The notes under the pieces: model-generated
The model's database searches: none
What the model saw: the letters and a program-made list of their open reading frames with translations, nothing else
Told to the model about the DNA's origin: nothing
Source of the DNA: Acidobacteriota bacterium
GTDB lineage: Bacteria > Acidobacteriota > Vicinamibacteria > Vicinamibacterales > UBA2999
NCBI GenBank assembly: GCA_013140775.1
Contig: JABFSA010000137.1
Location: 1 to 41,459, forward strand
Length of the DNA: 41,459 bases
Reading direction: 5' to 3'
Part shown: in pieces, positions 27,373 to 35,118 of the stretch
Layout: each line of letters starts with the position of its first letter
Position numbering within the stretch: position 1 is the stretch's first letter
Made by a program: the position numbers and the translations under genes

Positions 27373-29958
27373 TTACCTGGACCGGAGCGAGACGCGCAGA
27401 GTCACACCAACTGACCGTCCATCTCCCGGCTGTCCGACGTAGAGCCCGGTGTTGCCGGGAGCGGCCGACAGAAGTTCGAAGTAGTCCTCATCCAGGAGAT
27501 TGCGCGACCACAGTGAGAGCGTCCAGCCATCGGTCGCACGGAAGCCGATGCGAGCATTGAGCAACGAATAGCCATCGACGATCAGATACTTCGATGCACT
27601 CGCGCTCGATGAGAACGACGACCGATAGCTCGTGTCGAACGCTGCGAAGAGTTCACCGGCCTGACCCACAATACGTCCGCGCCTCGCCACGTATTCGCCG
27701 CCGACAGAGATGGCCACCTTCGAGATTCCAGGCAGGTCCGACCCTGACACATCCTTCACCTGAGGTCCGCCGGTCTCCTCGAGGGGTGGCGGAGCGTCCG
27801 GGAACGAGACGTATTTGCCGTCCGTGAATGCTGCGGAGCCATAGAACGAGACCCGACGGCTCACGGCGTGAGTCGCGTCGATCTCGACACCACGCACGCG
27901 TGCCCTTTCGGCGTTCGCCAGATAGCCGCGAAGCACTCCGACGCCGGCGTTCACCACCTGTGCCTGAAACGCCTTGATGTCTGTATTGAAGATGGCGACG
28001 TTGGCCGTGACCCCACGGAATGGCTCGGTCTTGATCCCGACCTCGAAATGCCGGACGTCTTCAGGTTTCACTGTCGCCGCCGACAGCACCGGCAGGTCCG
28101 CCGCATCGGTAGGCACGCCGTTCAGGTTCAGGCCAACCGACTTGAAGCTCGTGGCGTAGGTCGCATACGTGTTGACCGGATCGGCCACTCTGAAGGCCGC
28201 CGTCATCTGGCCGGACACATTGGTGTCATCCACATCGGCGGCATATGTCTGCGGCGCCAGAATGGAACGCTGCAATGTCACGAGCGCTGCATTTGTCGTC
28301 TGCAGACCGCCGTAGATCTGCTGATCGAAGAACACGTCTTTCTGGTCGTAGTTGAACCGAAGACCAGGCATCAGACGCAACCGATCGGTCACCGCCCATT
28401 CAATCTGCCCGAACGCCGCGGCACTGACATTCCGGAACCGGAGGTACTGGTTGAACCCGTAGCCGTCGAGAAGCCCTGGCGTGGCAGCGTTCGCACTCGG
28501 GGCAAGGAGGAAGCGCGCCGTCGCCGAACCCTGTTCCTGCTTGAAGGCCGGATCGGAGTCCAGCGCCTGGCGGAAGAAGAAGCCGCCGGCCACAAGATCG
28601 ACCTTTGGAGCCAGCGTGCCCGCGTACCGGACCTCCTGTGTCCACTGGGTCTGAAACGACGGCGCCGCCGACACCGGCGTGATCGGAAGCGCTGTGAAGT
28701 CGCGATCGTTGGAAGGCTTCCAGTCCCAATAGCGTCTCGCCGTCGTCGATGTCAACGTGCCATTCCAGACTTTCCAGTCCACGTTCACCGACACGCCGCC
28801 AAGGTCCTGATAGGACCGCAGGGGCGTATCGACATCGGTCACGCGATCGAATGCGTTGAAACTGGGAGCCCTGTAGCCAAGCTCCGCGGCAATCTGTTCG
28901 TATTGACGATTCGCCGGGCGGAGCGTAGGTGCCACTCCGGCAATCACCTGCGTGTAGCCGTTCGGCCGCTGGCGCGTGTGGTCCACGGAGAAGGCCACCG
29001 CGATCAGATCTGACGGTGCAAAGAGCACCTGACCTCGAAGACCTACATTGTTCAGATTGTTGACGTCCTCGCCGGTACGGGTGTTCAAGATCACCCCGTC
29101 GCGCTGCGTGCCAGAGAAAGAGAGCCGGCCGGCGACGTTCTTCAGGATCGGTCCCGTAACGGAGGCTTTCGCCTGCACGAACTGATAGCTGCCGTAGTTC
29201 AGCTCGAATTCCGTGCCACGCGTGAAGCTGGGCTTCCGCGTCGTAACGATGATTGCTCCCGCCGTAGTGTTCTTGCCAAACAACGTCCCCTGCGGGCCAC
29301 GCAGTACTTCAACCTGTTCGACGTCGAGAAAGTCCAACGTCGCCGACGCCGGACGAGCGTAAAACACTCCGTCGATATACAGGCCAACCCCAGCCTCGAT
29401 GCCATCGTTGGTCAGACCGAATGGCGCGCCGAGCCCGCGAATATTGATGGCCGAGTTCCGAGGATTGGTCGAATAGAACTGCACCGTCGGAAGCATTTCC
29501 TTGAGACGGTTGACGTTGAAGGCGCCGGCGTCCGCGACCAGATCGCCTCTCACGACCGACACTGGAATCGGAACCTCCTGAGCGACTTCTTCGGTCCGCC
29601 GTGCCGTCACCACGACCGACTGACTGAATCGCGCCGGGCTCAGAACAACATCGCTCGAGACTGTTTCACCGGAGGCGAGAACGACGCGACGAGCGACAGG
29701 TTCGAACCCGTCGAGCGTCGCCTCGACACGATAGGGTCCGGGTTCGAGGTCCTGAGCCTGATAGGCCCCCTGCTCGTCGGAAAACAGATCGACGGCCCGA
29801 CCGGTCGTCTCGTTGACGACATGAATCGCGGCGCCGGGAATCACACCGCCGGATTCGTCCCTCACGAGACCGCCAACGACACCTGCCCTGCTCTGGGCCG
29901 AGACCACGAGGGGCAGCAGCGTGAGTGTTACAACAATCGCGGACAACGTACGAAACAT
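27373..29958 (-). CDS. TonB-dependent receptor of a Cys-leader-controlled operon
   Basis: An 861-residue receptor with signal peptide (about 1-21), carboxypeptidase-regulatory-like domain (about 25-105), a TonB-type box region near VVVTARRTEEVAQEVPI, plug (SAINIRGLGAPFG, GLYIDGVFYARP, EVLRGPQGTLFGKNTTAGAI) and barrel ending LRVSLRSR. The plug is of the large CirA-like group with broad substrates. GGAG lies 5 nt before ATG 29958. A Cys-rich leader peptide gene precedes it, and a porin and TSUP permease follow, giving an outer- and inner-membrane route for one compound. Sulfur-starvation receptors such as SftP for aryl sulfate esters in Pseudomonas are a precedent. The substrate is inferred to contain sulfur. 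Confidence 0.9.
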   Translation of the reverse strand: MFRTLSAIVVTLTLLPLVVSAQSRAGVVGGLVRDESGGVIPGAAIHVVNETTGRAVDLFSDEQGAYQAQDLEPGPYRVEATLDGFEPVARRVVLASGETVSSDVVLSPARFSQSVVVTARRTEEVAQEVPIPVSVVRGDLVADAGAFNVNRLKEMLPTVQFYSTNPRNSAINIRGLGAPFGLTNDGIEAGVGLYIDGVFYARPASATLDFLDVEQVEVLRGPQGTLFGKNTTAGAIIVTTRKPSFTRGTEFELNYGSYQFVQAKASVTGPILKNVAGRLSFSGTQRDGVILNTRTGEDVNNLNNVGLRGQVLFAPSDLIAVAFSVDHTRQRPNGYTQVIAGVAPTLRPANRQYEQIAAELGYRAPSFNAFDRVTDVDTPLRSYQDLGGVSVNVDWKVWNGTLTSTTARRYWDWKPSNDRDFTALPITPVSAAPSFQTQWTQEVRYAGTLAPKVDLVAGGFFFRQALDSDPAFKQEQGSATARFLLAPSANAATPGLLDGYGFNQYLRFRNVSAAAFGQIEWAVTDRLRLMPGLRFNYDQKDVFFDQQIYGGLQTTNAALVTLQRSILAPQTYAADVDDTNVSGQMTAAFRVADPVNTYATYATSFKSVGLNLNGVPTDAADLPVLSAATVKPEDVRHFEVGIKTEPFRGVTANVAIFNTDIKAFQAQVVNAGVGVLRGYLANAERARVRGVEIDATHAVSRRVSFYGSAAFTDGKYVSFPDAPPPLEETGGPQVKDVSGSDLPGISKVAISVGGEYVARRGRIVGQAGELFAAFDTSYRSSFSSSASASKYLIVDGYSLLNARIGFRATDGWTLSLWSRNLLDEDYFELLSAAPGNTGLYVGQPGDGRSVGVTLRVSLRSR

Positions 29959-30075
29959 CGCATCTCCAATTCCCCACCTGGGGCTAAACGAACCACATCA
30001 GTCATGCCCGGTGAACCGTGGCCGACGACTGGCAGGGAGACGCGCTGTTGGGAGGAACTTAGATTCGGAAGGCGC
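29959..30075 (-). promoter_or_regulatory. Structured leader between Cys leader ORF and TonB receptor
   Basis: In the minus-strand transcript, GGCCGACGAC inside the leader ORF (30095-30086) is perfectly complementary to GTCGTCGGCC in this region (30029-30020). CTGTTG within the TGT run (30145-30140) can pair with CAACAG (30050-30045). A small CCCC-AGGT-GGGG hairpin lies just before the ribosome-binding site. I see no T-tract terminator, so control could be translational or Rho-dependent. Confidence 0.45.
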
Positions 30076-30162
30076 TCACTGGACCGTCGTCGGCCTGGTA
30101 CACACGAGGCGACACGTCGCCATCGCGTGACAGGGACAACAACAGATCAGGAGCAGACGCAT
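30076..30162 (-). CDS. Cys-rich leader peptide upstream of TonB-porin-TSUP operon
   Basis: A 28-codon ORF (ATG 30162 to TGA 30076) with six cysteines at positions 7, 8, 9, 11, 17 and 21; the core reads MRLLLICCCPCHAM. All six Cys codons are TGT, although the Cys codons I checked in nearby cysD and cysH are TGC. A consensus-like promoter places the transcript start about 5 nt before the ATG, so translation is near-leaderless. The receptor gene follows 117 nt after the stop. I read it as a regulatory leader whose translation senses charged tRNA-Cys, by analogy with poly-Cys leader ORFs described before sulfur genes in mycobacteria. Its length, Cys count and codon choice match those of the second leader at 30750. 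Confidence 0.7.
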   Translation of the reverse strand: MRLLLICCCPCHAMATCRLVCTRPTTVQ

Positions 30163-30173
30163 GAGGATATAAA

Positions 30174-30203
30174 TATATAGGCGAACTAGGAATTACCTGT
30201 CAA
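30174..30203 (-). promoter_or_regulatory. Promoter of the TonB-porin-TSUP operon
   Basis: On the minus strand, a perfect -35 TTGACA (30203-30198), an 18-bp spacer and -10 TATATA (30179-30174) lie in an AT-rich patch just after the Rrf2 gene. The start is predicted near 30167, about 5 nt before the leader-peptide ATG. Confidence 0.7.
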
Positions 30204-30215
30204 GACGTAACTGTG

Positions 30216-30680
30216 TCACGTCTTCTTCCGAGCGCCCTTACGCCGCTGACGTGCCCTGGACTTCCGGACCTTCGCGCCAAGACTTTCGAGCGTCGTGTTG
30301 TCGAGGATCTCCGCGGTGGCGTCCCGTACTTCCTTCATCGCCAGATGAACAGCACAGGTTTGCTCGTCAATGCACTCTTCACAGGGGGTGTAGGCCGTCT
30401 GGCTGACGCAGGGCACGAGCGCCAAAGGGCCGTTGAGAATGCGAATGACCTGGCCCACCGCGATGTCGCCGGGCTTGCGGCTCAGGGCGTAACCACCGCC
30501 TCTCCCCTTCTTGCTGTGGAGGAGGCCGTGGCGCGTCAAGTCGAGAAGGATCGCTTCGAGAAACTTCTTCGGAAGTCTTTGCCGTTCAGCAAGTTCCGAG
30601 GCCTGGACTGGCTCGCGGCCGTCGTCCTCCGCCAGGGCCAGGAGCGCCTTCAGACCGTATTTCGCCTTACGCGAAAGCAT
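30216..30680 (-). CDS. Rrf2-family transcriptional regulator with Cys cluster
   Basis: A 154-residue Rrf2 protein with an N-terminal winged helix (about 1-65; KYGLKALLALA, LPKKFLEAILLDLTRHGLL, KGRGGGYAL) and a dimerisation helix. In the loop where IscR and NsrR bind an Fe-S cluster it has C91, C100, C103, C109 and H112, so a cluster or zinc is possible. The C-terminal tail is rich in Lys and Arg. The gene lies between two sulfur operons, divergent from cysDNH and upstream of the TonB-porin-TSUP operon. Rrf2 proteins such as CymR control cysteine metabolism in other bacteria, so control of these operons is likely. The ATG at 30680 has only a distant GGAGGG site. Confidence 0.9.
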   Translation of the reverse strand: MLSRKAKYGLKALLALAEDDGREPVQASELAERQRLPKKFLEAILLDLTRHGLLHSKKGRGGGYALSRKPGDIAVGQVIRILNGPLALVPCVSQTAYTPCEECIDEQTCAVHLAMKEVRDATAEILDNTTLESLGAKVRKSRARQRRKGARKKT

Positions 30681-30711
30681 CGGACGACAAGTCTACCCTC
30701 CCCTCGCTCCT

Positions 30712-30740
30712 TTGAGTTCGCCCACTCGAGCAGGTAAGAT
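30712..30740 (+). promoter_or_regulatory. Promoter of the cysDNH transcript
   Basis: TTGAGT (30712-30717), a 17-bp spacer and TAAGAT (30735-30740) form a fair sigma-70-type promoter. The predicted start near 30747 lies about 3 nt before the GTG of the leader peptide, making that ORF essentially leaderless. Confidence 0.6.
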
Positions 30741-30749
30741 CACTGAACC

Positions 30750-30836
30750 GTGTTGAGCTTGACCTGTCGGTGTAGCGCCTGTTGTTGTTGTCGGACCTCG
30801 GAGGTCCTGGCGCTCTCCATCTGGCTGCATGGGTAA
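30750..30836 (+). CDS. Cys-rich leader peptide upstream of cysDNH
   Basis: A 28-codon ORF from GTG 30750 to TAA 30836. Cysteines are at positions 6, 8, 11, 12, 13 and 14 (core LTCRCSACCCCR), and every one is TGT. A stop codon lies in frame two codons upstream, so the start must be GTG 30750 or TTG 30753. There is no strong Shine-Dalgarno; the predicted mRNA begins about 3 nt upstream. The ORF is followed by alternative helices and an intrinsic terminator that ends directly before cysD. The simplest reading is a leader peptide for ribosome-mediated attenuation: stalling at the TGT run when charged tRNA-Cys is scarce would allow read-through into cysDNH. Confidence 0.78.
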   Translation: MLSLTCRCSACCCCRTSEVLALSIWLHG

Positions 30837-30880
30837 GTGACGCTCACCACACAAGAACCCAGCAACAACCAGGAATCGGA

Positions 30881-30915
30881 AGCCCGGGACACACCGTCCC
30901 GGGCTTTTTTGTTTT
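30881..30915 (+). terminator. Intrinsic terminator (attenuator) in the cysDNH leader
   Basis: A 10-bp perfect stem, AGCCCGGGAC (30881-30890) with GTCCCGGGCT (30896-30905), has a 5-nt loop and runs into TTTTTTGTTTT. It ends only 8 nt before the cysD ATG, so it must be an attenuator. Its 5' strand can instead pair with GTCCTGGC (30804-30811; one bulge, one G-U). That strand competes with a GGACCT/AGGTCC hairpin (30793-30798 with 30802-30807) lying just after the run of Cys codons. Confidence 0.85.
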
Positions 30916-30923
30916 AGGCCGCC

Positions 30924-31868
30924 ATGACCAGTGCCGCTTTGTCGTCTGAACCGAAAGTCGCCGCGCCTCCGCAGCTCGACCACCTGCGCGCGCTCGAGGC
31001 CGAGAGCATCCACATCCTGCGTGAAGTAGTGGCTGAATTCGAGCGCCCGGTCATGCTCTATTCGATCGGGAAAGACTCGTCGGTCATGCTCCGGCTGGCG
31101 CAGAAAGCGTTCTATCCGGGACCAATCCCCTTCCCGCTGCTCCACGTCGATACCACATACAAGTTCCGCGAAATGATCCAGTTTCGCGACGAGATGGCAC
31201 GAGCCGTTGGCGCGCGGCTCATCGTCCACACCAACGATGAAGCGATCGCTGACGGGACACAGCCGTTCCTGGTCGGAACACAACGCTGCTGCGGACTACT
31301 CAAAACCAAGGCCCTGCTCGACGCGCTGGGAGCCGGAAACTTCGACGCGGCCATCGGCGGAGCAAGACGCGACGAGGAACGGTCGCGGGCCAAAGAGCGT
31401 GTCTTCTCGGTGCGTGACGCGAACGGCCAGTGGGACCCCAAGCGGCAGCGCCCCGAACTGTGGAGCCTGCTGAACGCGCGGCTGCGTCCGGCTGAGAGCA
31501 TTCGAGTCTTCCCCCTCTCGAACTGGACGGAAATCGACGTCTGGCAGTACATCCACGTCGAGCAGATCCCCATCGTGCCGCTCTACTACGCGAAGGATCG
31601 CGAAGTCATCGTCCGCGGCAATTCACTGGTCGTGCAGGAACAGCCGTTTGTCGTGACCATGCCTGGCGAAAAGCCGCAAACGGTCAAGTGCAGGATGCGA
31701 TCGCTCGGATGCTCGCCATGCACGGGAGCCATTCGCTCAGACGCCGACACTGTGCCGCTCATCATCGAAGAGCTGATCTCGACGCGCCAGTCCGAGCGTC
31801 AGCTTCGCATCATCGATCACGACCAGGACGGGTCGATGGAGATCAAGAAGCGAGAAGGGTATTTCTAG
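30924..31868 (+). CDS. cysD: Sulfate adenylyltransferase subunit 2
   Basis: A 314-residue PP-loop ATP sulfurylase subunit, the normal length. It makes adenylyl sulfate (APS) from sulfate and ATP, with CysN providing GTP hydrolysis. Visible motifs are the PP-loop SIGKDSSVM (47-55), [40 protein letters not shown] and [15 protein letters not shown]. The ATG at 30924 is placed 8 nt after the attenuator T tract, with AGG just upstream. cysN follows immediately (the stop ends at 31868 and cysN starts at 31869). It is the first structural gene of the cysDNH operon. Confidence 0.97.
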   Translation: MTSAALSSEPKVAAPPQLDHLRALEAESIHILREVVAEFERPVMLYSIGKDSSVMLRLAQKAFYPGPIPFPLLHVDTTYKFREMIQFRDEMARAVGARLIVHTNDEAIADGTQPFLVGTQRCCGLLKTKALLDALGAGNFDAAIGGARRDEERSRAKERVFSVRDANGQWDPKRQRPELWSLLNARLRPAESIRVFPLSNWTEIDVWQYIHVEQIPIVPLYYAKDREVIVRGNSLVVQEQPFVVTMPGEKPQTVKCRMRSLGCSPCTGAIRSDADTVPLIIEELISTRQSERQLRIIDHDQDGSMEIKKREGYF

Positions 31869-33179
31869 ATGTCGGGCCTCTTACGTATCTGCACGGCCGG
31901 CAGCGTGGACGACGGGAAGAGCACGCTGATCGGGCGAATGCTGCACGATTCTCAGTCGGTCTATGAGGATCAGGTTCATGCGGTTCAGGCGGCGTCCAAG
32001 AACCGGGCAGCAGGGCCGATAGATTTCTCGCTCTTCACGGACGGACTCAAGGCTGAACGCGAGCAGGGCATCACGATTGACGTTGCGTACCGGTATTTCG
32101 CGACGGCTCGACGCAAGTTCATCCTGGCCGATACACCCGGCCACGAGCAGTACACACGGAACATGGCGACGGGCGCGTCAACGGCCGATGTCGCCATCCT
32201 GCTGGTCGATGCGCAGCAGGGCGTGAAGGTGCAATCGCGCCGCCACGCGCGTATCGCCCGACTGCTGGGCATCTCGAACTTCGTCCTCGCGATCAACAAG
32301 ATGGACCTCGTGGGCTTCGACCGCGAGATCTTCGATGGCATTCGCGAAACGTTTGACGAGATCCTGGGCGATGCGCGCTGCCACGCGATTCCCTTGAGCG
32401 CGCTCCACGGCGACAACGTGATCGACCTGAGCGATCGAACGCCGTGGTTCGAGGGCCCGAGCCTCCTCGAGTATCTGGAAACCGTGGATGTCACACGCGA
32501 CCTGACCTCGCTGCCATTCCGATTGCCCGTCCAGCTCGTCGTGCGGCCCACGGATCAGTTTCGAGGATACGCAGGCCGTATTGCGTCGGGCACCGTACGA
32601 GTCGGAGACAAGCTGACCGTGTGGCCGTCCGGTCGCTCCGCGTCTGTGAAACGCATCGTGACCTACGACGGCGATCTCGACATGGCTTTCGCGCCAATGT
32701 CCGTGACGCTCACACTGGACGATGAGATCGACATCAGTCGAGGTGACCTGCTTGCAGCTGAGGCGCCGACGGTAGGACAGCGCTTCGAAGCCGAAGTGGT
32801 CTGGATGGATGAGCGGCCGCTCGATCCGGGACGCGTCTACTTGCTCAAGCACACGACCCGCACGGTGACGGCTGAAATCAACCATCCGCTCGTGCTCAAT
32901 CAGATTGGGACGGTGACCGTCTCGACAGCCCGGCCGATTGTGTTCGATCGCTACGACCTCAACCGGACGATGGGAAGTTTTATCCTGATCGATCCGAGCA
33001 CGCACTTCACGGCCGGCGCCGGCATGATCGTGAACGCGCTCCACGACGGAACTGCCGCCACGACCAGCGCCGCACCGGTCAGCGCGGCAGAACGGCTGGC
33101 GCTCCTGGCACGGCGCGCCGGGTCGGACCAGGAAGCCATCGACGCGGTGACGAAGCTCCTCGAGGAGATGCTGACATGA
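31869..33179 (+). CDS. cysN: Sulfate adenylyltransferase subunit 1 (GTPase)
   Basis: A 436-residue EF-Tu-like GTPase that couples GTP hydrolysis to APS formation by CysD. It shows G1 GSVDDGKS (11-18), the switch motif EREQGITIDVAYRYF, G3 DTPGHEQYTRNM and G4 NKMD. It is shorter than bifunctional CysN-CysC proteins and has no APS kinase domain, so this pathway stops at APS here. Its stop overlaps the cysH start (ATGA, 33176-33179). No cysC is found in the window, consistent with the APS-reductase type of CysH. Confidence 0.96.
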   Translation: MSGLLRICTAGSVDDGKSTLIGRMLHDSQSVYEDQVHAVQAASKNRAAGPIDFSLFTDGLKAEREQGITIDVAYRYFATARRKFILADTPGHEQYTRNMATGASTADVAILLVDAQQGVKVQSRRHARIARLLGISNFVLAINKMDLVGFDREIFDGIRETFDEILGDARCHAIPLSALHGDNVIDLSDRTPWFEGPSLLEYLETVDVTRDLTSLPFRLPVQLVVRPTDQFRGYAGRIASGTVRVGDKLTVWPSGRSASVKRIVTYDGDLDMAFAPMSVTLTLDDEIDISRGDLLAAEAPTVGQRFEAEVVWMDERPLDPGRVYLLKHTTRTVTAEINHPLVLNQIGTVTVSTARPIVFDRYDLNRTMGSFILIDPSTHFTAGAGMIVNALHDGTAATTSAAPVSAAERLALLARRAGSDQEAIDAVTKLLEEMLT

Positions 33180-33814
33180 GTGAAGCCCAGGATGTCATCC
33201 GGGCAGCCCTGACCGGCGCCACACGACCCTGCCTGACATCGAGCTTCCAGGCTGAGTGCGTGGTGCTGACGCACATGTTGCGACAGGCCCAGCCAGACGT
33301 GCCCGTGCTCTTCCTCGACACGTTCCACCACTTTGCCGAAACGCTGAGCTACAGGGACGAGCTCACGAAGAAGTGGAGCCTGCCGCTTGTGAATCTTCGC
33401 GCCGAGGAGCCTCGTGTGGGACTCTGGCAGACGGAGAGCACCGAGGCGTGCTGCGCGCGCCACAAGGTAGGGCCTCTGTTTTCCGCACTTGAAAATTACG
33501 ACGTCTGGTTCACGGCGCTGCGCCGTGATCAGGCTGCGTCCAGGGCGAACCTCCAGCACGACGAGCCGTTTCGCCTGCCGAGCGGAAGGGTCATCCGGCG
33601 TATCAGTCCGCTTGCGGCGTGGACAGCGAAGGATGTCTGGGCGTACGCGAAGCAGCACGAGATCCCGCTCCTGTCGCTGTACGACGAGGGCTATACGAGC
33701 ATCGGCTGCGAACCGTGCACGTCGCTGCCTTTCGATCCGGCCAATCCTCGCTCAGGTCGATGGGGAGGACAGAAGCTGGAGTGCGGGATTCATATTCAGG
33801 CCGAGAAATCCTGA
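33176..33814 (+). CDS. cysH: Adenylyl-sulfate (APS) reductase, assimilatory
   Basis: A 212-residue PP-loop reductase that turns APS into sulfite with thioredoxin-type electrons. It has the paired cysteines C92-C93 and C178-x2-C181 that hold a [4Fe-4S] cluster in APS reductases and are absent from PAPS-specific E. coli CysH, plus the catalytic C203 in ECGIH near the C-terminus. The length is somewhat short for the family (usually 230-260), at the N-terminal end. The start overlaps the cysN stop by 4 bp. Sulfite reductase is not in the window. Cys codons here are TGC, unlike the TGT codons of the leaders. Confidence 0.95.
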   Translation: MSEAQDVIRAALTGATRPCLTSSFQAECVVLTHMLRQAQPDVPVLFLDTFHHFAETLSYRDELTKKWSLPLVNLRAEEPRVGLWQTESTEACCARHKVGPLFSALENYDVWFTALRRDQAASRANLQHDEPFRLPSGRVIRRISPLAAWTAKDVWAYAKQHEIPLLSLYDEGYTSIGCEPCTSLPFDPANPRSGRWGGQKLECGIHIQAEKS

Positions 33815-33833
33815 GAGGACGTCGCTCAGGCGC

Positions 33834-35009
33834 CTAGCGCGTACGCGTCACGGACTCGCCCGCCATCGGCGACACAACCAGCCGCTCGAGAATCTCGAAG
33901 ACGGTTCGCCTGTGACCGCGCCGCTCGTCGCTCACATCCGGTGACGAGGTCGTCACCACGACAAGATCCAGCGACGGAAGCACGAAGATGTACTGACCGC
34001 CGTAGCCCCAGGCGAAACAGGCTTCGTAATCGCCAATGTCGTGCACCCACCAGCCATAGCCATAGCGCCGATCGCGCATTGGATCGATGACGCCGTTCGG
34101 GTCGAACACCGGGTTTCCGGGCCGGCGGTTTCTCGCGCGCCCTTCGCACGATCGCTCGATCCAGGATTCCGGCAATACCTGCTGACCGTTGACTTGACCG
34201 TCGTTGAGATACAGCTCGCCAAACGCCACCATCTGCCGCGGCGTCATCAACATGTCGTTGCCGCCGAAGTACACGCCCTGCGGATCGCGCGGCCAGGGCG
34301 CCAGCGAGAACCCGAGCGGCTTCGCGAGCACCTCGTTGGCGAACTGCAACGTACTCTTGCCTGTCGCGCTGGTGAGAATCGCTGACAGGAGATGGGTGTT
34401 GCCGGTGCTGTATTCCATCTCCTCGCCGGGCGCGGCGAACATCGGTCGTGCCAGCGCGTGGCGCACCCAGTTACGACTCGTCACCCACGCACCGTAGTCC
34501 CGGCCACTCGTCCCTTCGAGGCCTGGCCGCATCTCCAGCAAATGCTCGACCGTGATCTCGCGTTTGCGTGGGTCTGGATCGCGGGCGAGATCCGGGAAGT
34601 ACGTCACGATCGGCGTGTCCACGTCAGGAATCAGCTTTCGGTCAACCGCAGCGCCCACCAGCGCTGAAATCACGCTCTTTGATGCCGACTTGATGTTCGC
34701 CGGACGGTCGCGCCGTGTGCCGTTGTAGTAACCCTCGAATACGAGGTCTCCCCGGTGACTGACCAGAAGGCTGTGCAGCCTGGGCAAGGTTCTGGCCGCT
34801 GCGTCAACCTCGTCAGGACGAAAGACCGCTTTCGCGACTGGCGTGGCTGATGGGACGGCAGGGCTCGACGATGTCGCGGTCGTCTGCGCGGATGGGACAG
34901 GCACTTCACCCCGGCCGGTATCGGCGTTGCGAGCAGCCGCTCCAACGGCCACCAGCGCGCCGACCAGCAACAGCGACCATCCCGCGCGTTTCATCGTCAT
35001 CCGTCTCAT
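33834..35009 (-). CDS. Secreted serine hydrolase of the beta-lactamase/esterase family
   Basis: A 391-residue class C-like serine hydrolase with an N-terminal hydrophobic signal (WSLLLVGALVAVGAA). The SxxK motif is S108-A-S-K111 (start 35009), YSTGN fills the Tyr-x-Asn region loosely, and GYGGQY resembles the third motif. Members include esterases, peptidases and beta-lactamases; the substrate cannot be told. The frame opens at GTG 35039, but a TATAAT box (35049-35044) predicts a start near 35037, so ATG 35009 or the ATGs at 35000 or 34994 are more likely. It is convergent with cysH (19-bp gap) and divergent from the hydrolase pair. Confidence 0.85.
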   Translation of the reverse strand: MRRMTMKRAGWSLLLVGALVAVGAAARNADTGRGEVPVPSAQTTATSSSPAVPSATPVAKAVFRPDEVDAAARTLPRLHSLLVSHRGDLVFEGYYNGTRRDRPANIKSASKSVISALVGAAVDRKLIPDVDTPIVTYFPDLARDPDPRKREITVEHLLEMRPGLEGTSGRDYGAWVTSRNWVRHALARPMFAAPGEEMEYSTGNTHLLSAILTSATGKSTLQFANEVLAKPLGFSLAPWPRDPQGVYFGGNDMLMTPRQMVAFGELYLNDGQVNGQQVLPESWIERSCEGRARNRRPGNPVFDPNGVIDPMRDRRYGYGWWVHDIGDYEACFAWGYGGQYIFVLPSLDLVVVTTSSPDVSDERRGHRRTVFEILERLVVSPMAGESVTRTR

Positions 35010-35043
35010 CCCGTCGTCGTCCTGTGCCTCCGGAGGCACGGTG

Positions 35044-35049
35044 ATTATA
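35044..35049 (-). promoter_or_regulatory. -10 box upstream of the serine hydrolase
   Basis: A perfect TATAAT on the minus strand; the -35 position (35067-35072) is poor. The predicted start near 35037 rules out the GTG at 35039 as the translation start. Confidence 0.45.
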
Positions 35050-35118
35050 GGCTTCGACCGCTGGCTGCCCGTTGCCCCCTGCGATACACTGCGTCGCGCC
35101 TACAAGAGGAGGCCTTAC

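Noticed and set aside
30741..30923. SAM or other known sulfur riboswitch before cysD
   Set aside because: No SAM-box or SAM-II/IV-like core is visible, and a Cys-codon leader ORF with terminator explains the region better.
34843..35118. Upstream extension of the first hydrolase-domain protein
   Set aside because: It overlaps the divergent hydrolase gene and its promoter; ATG 35119 has a strong AGAGGAGG site and a signal peptide.
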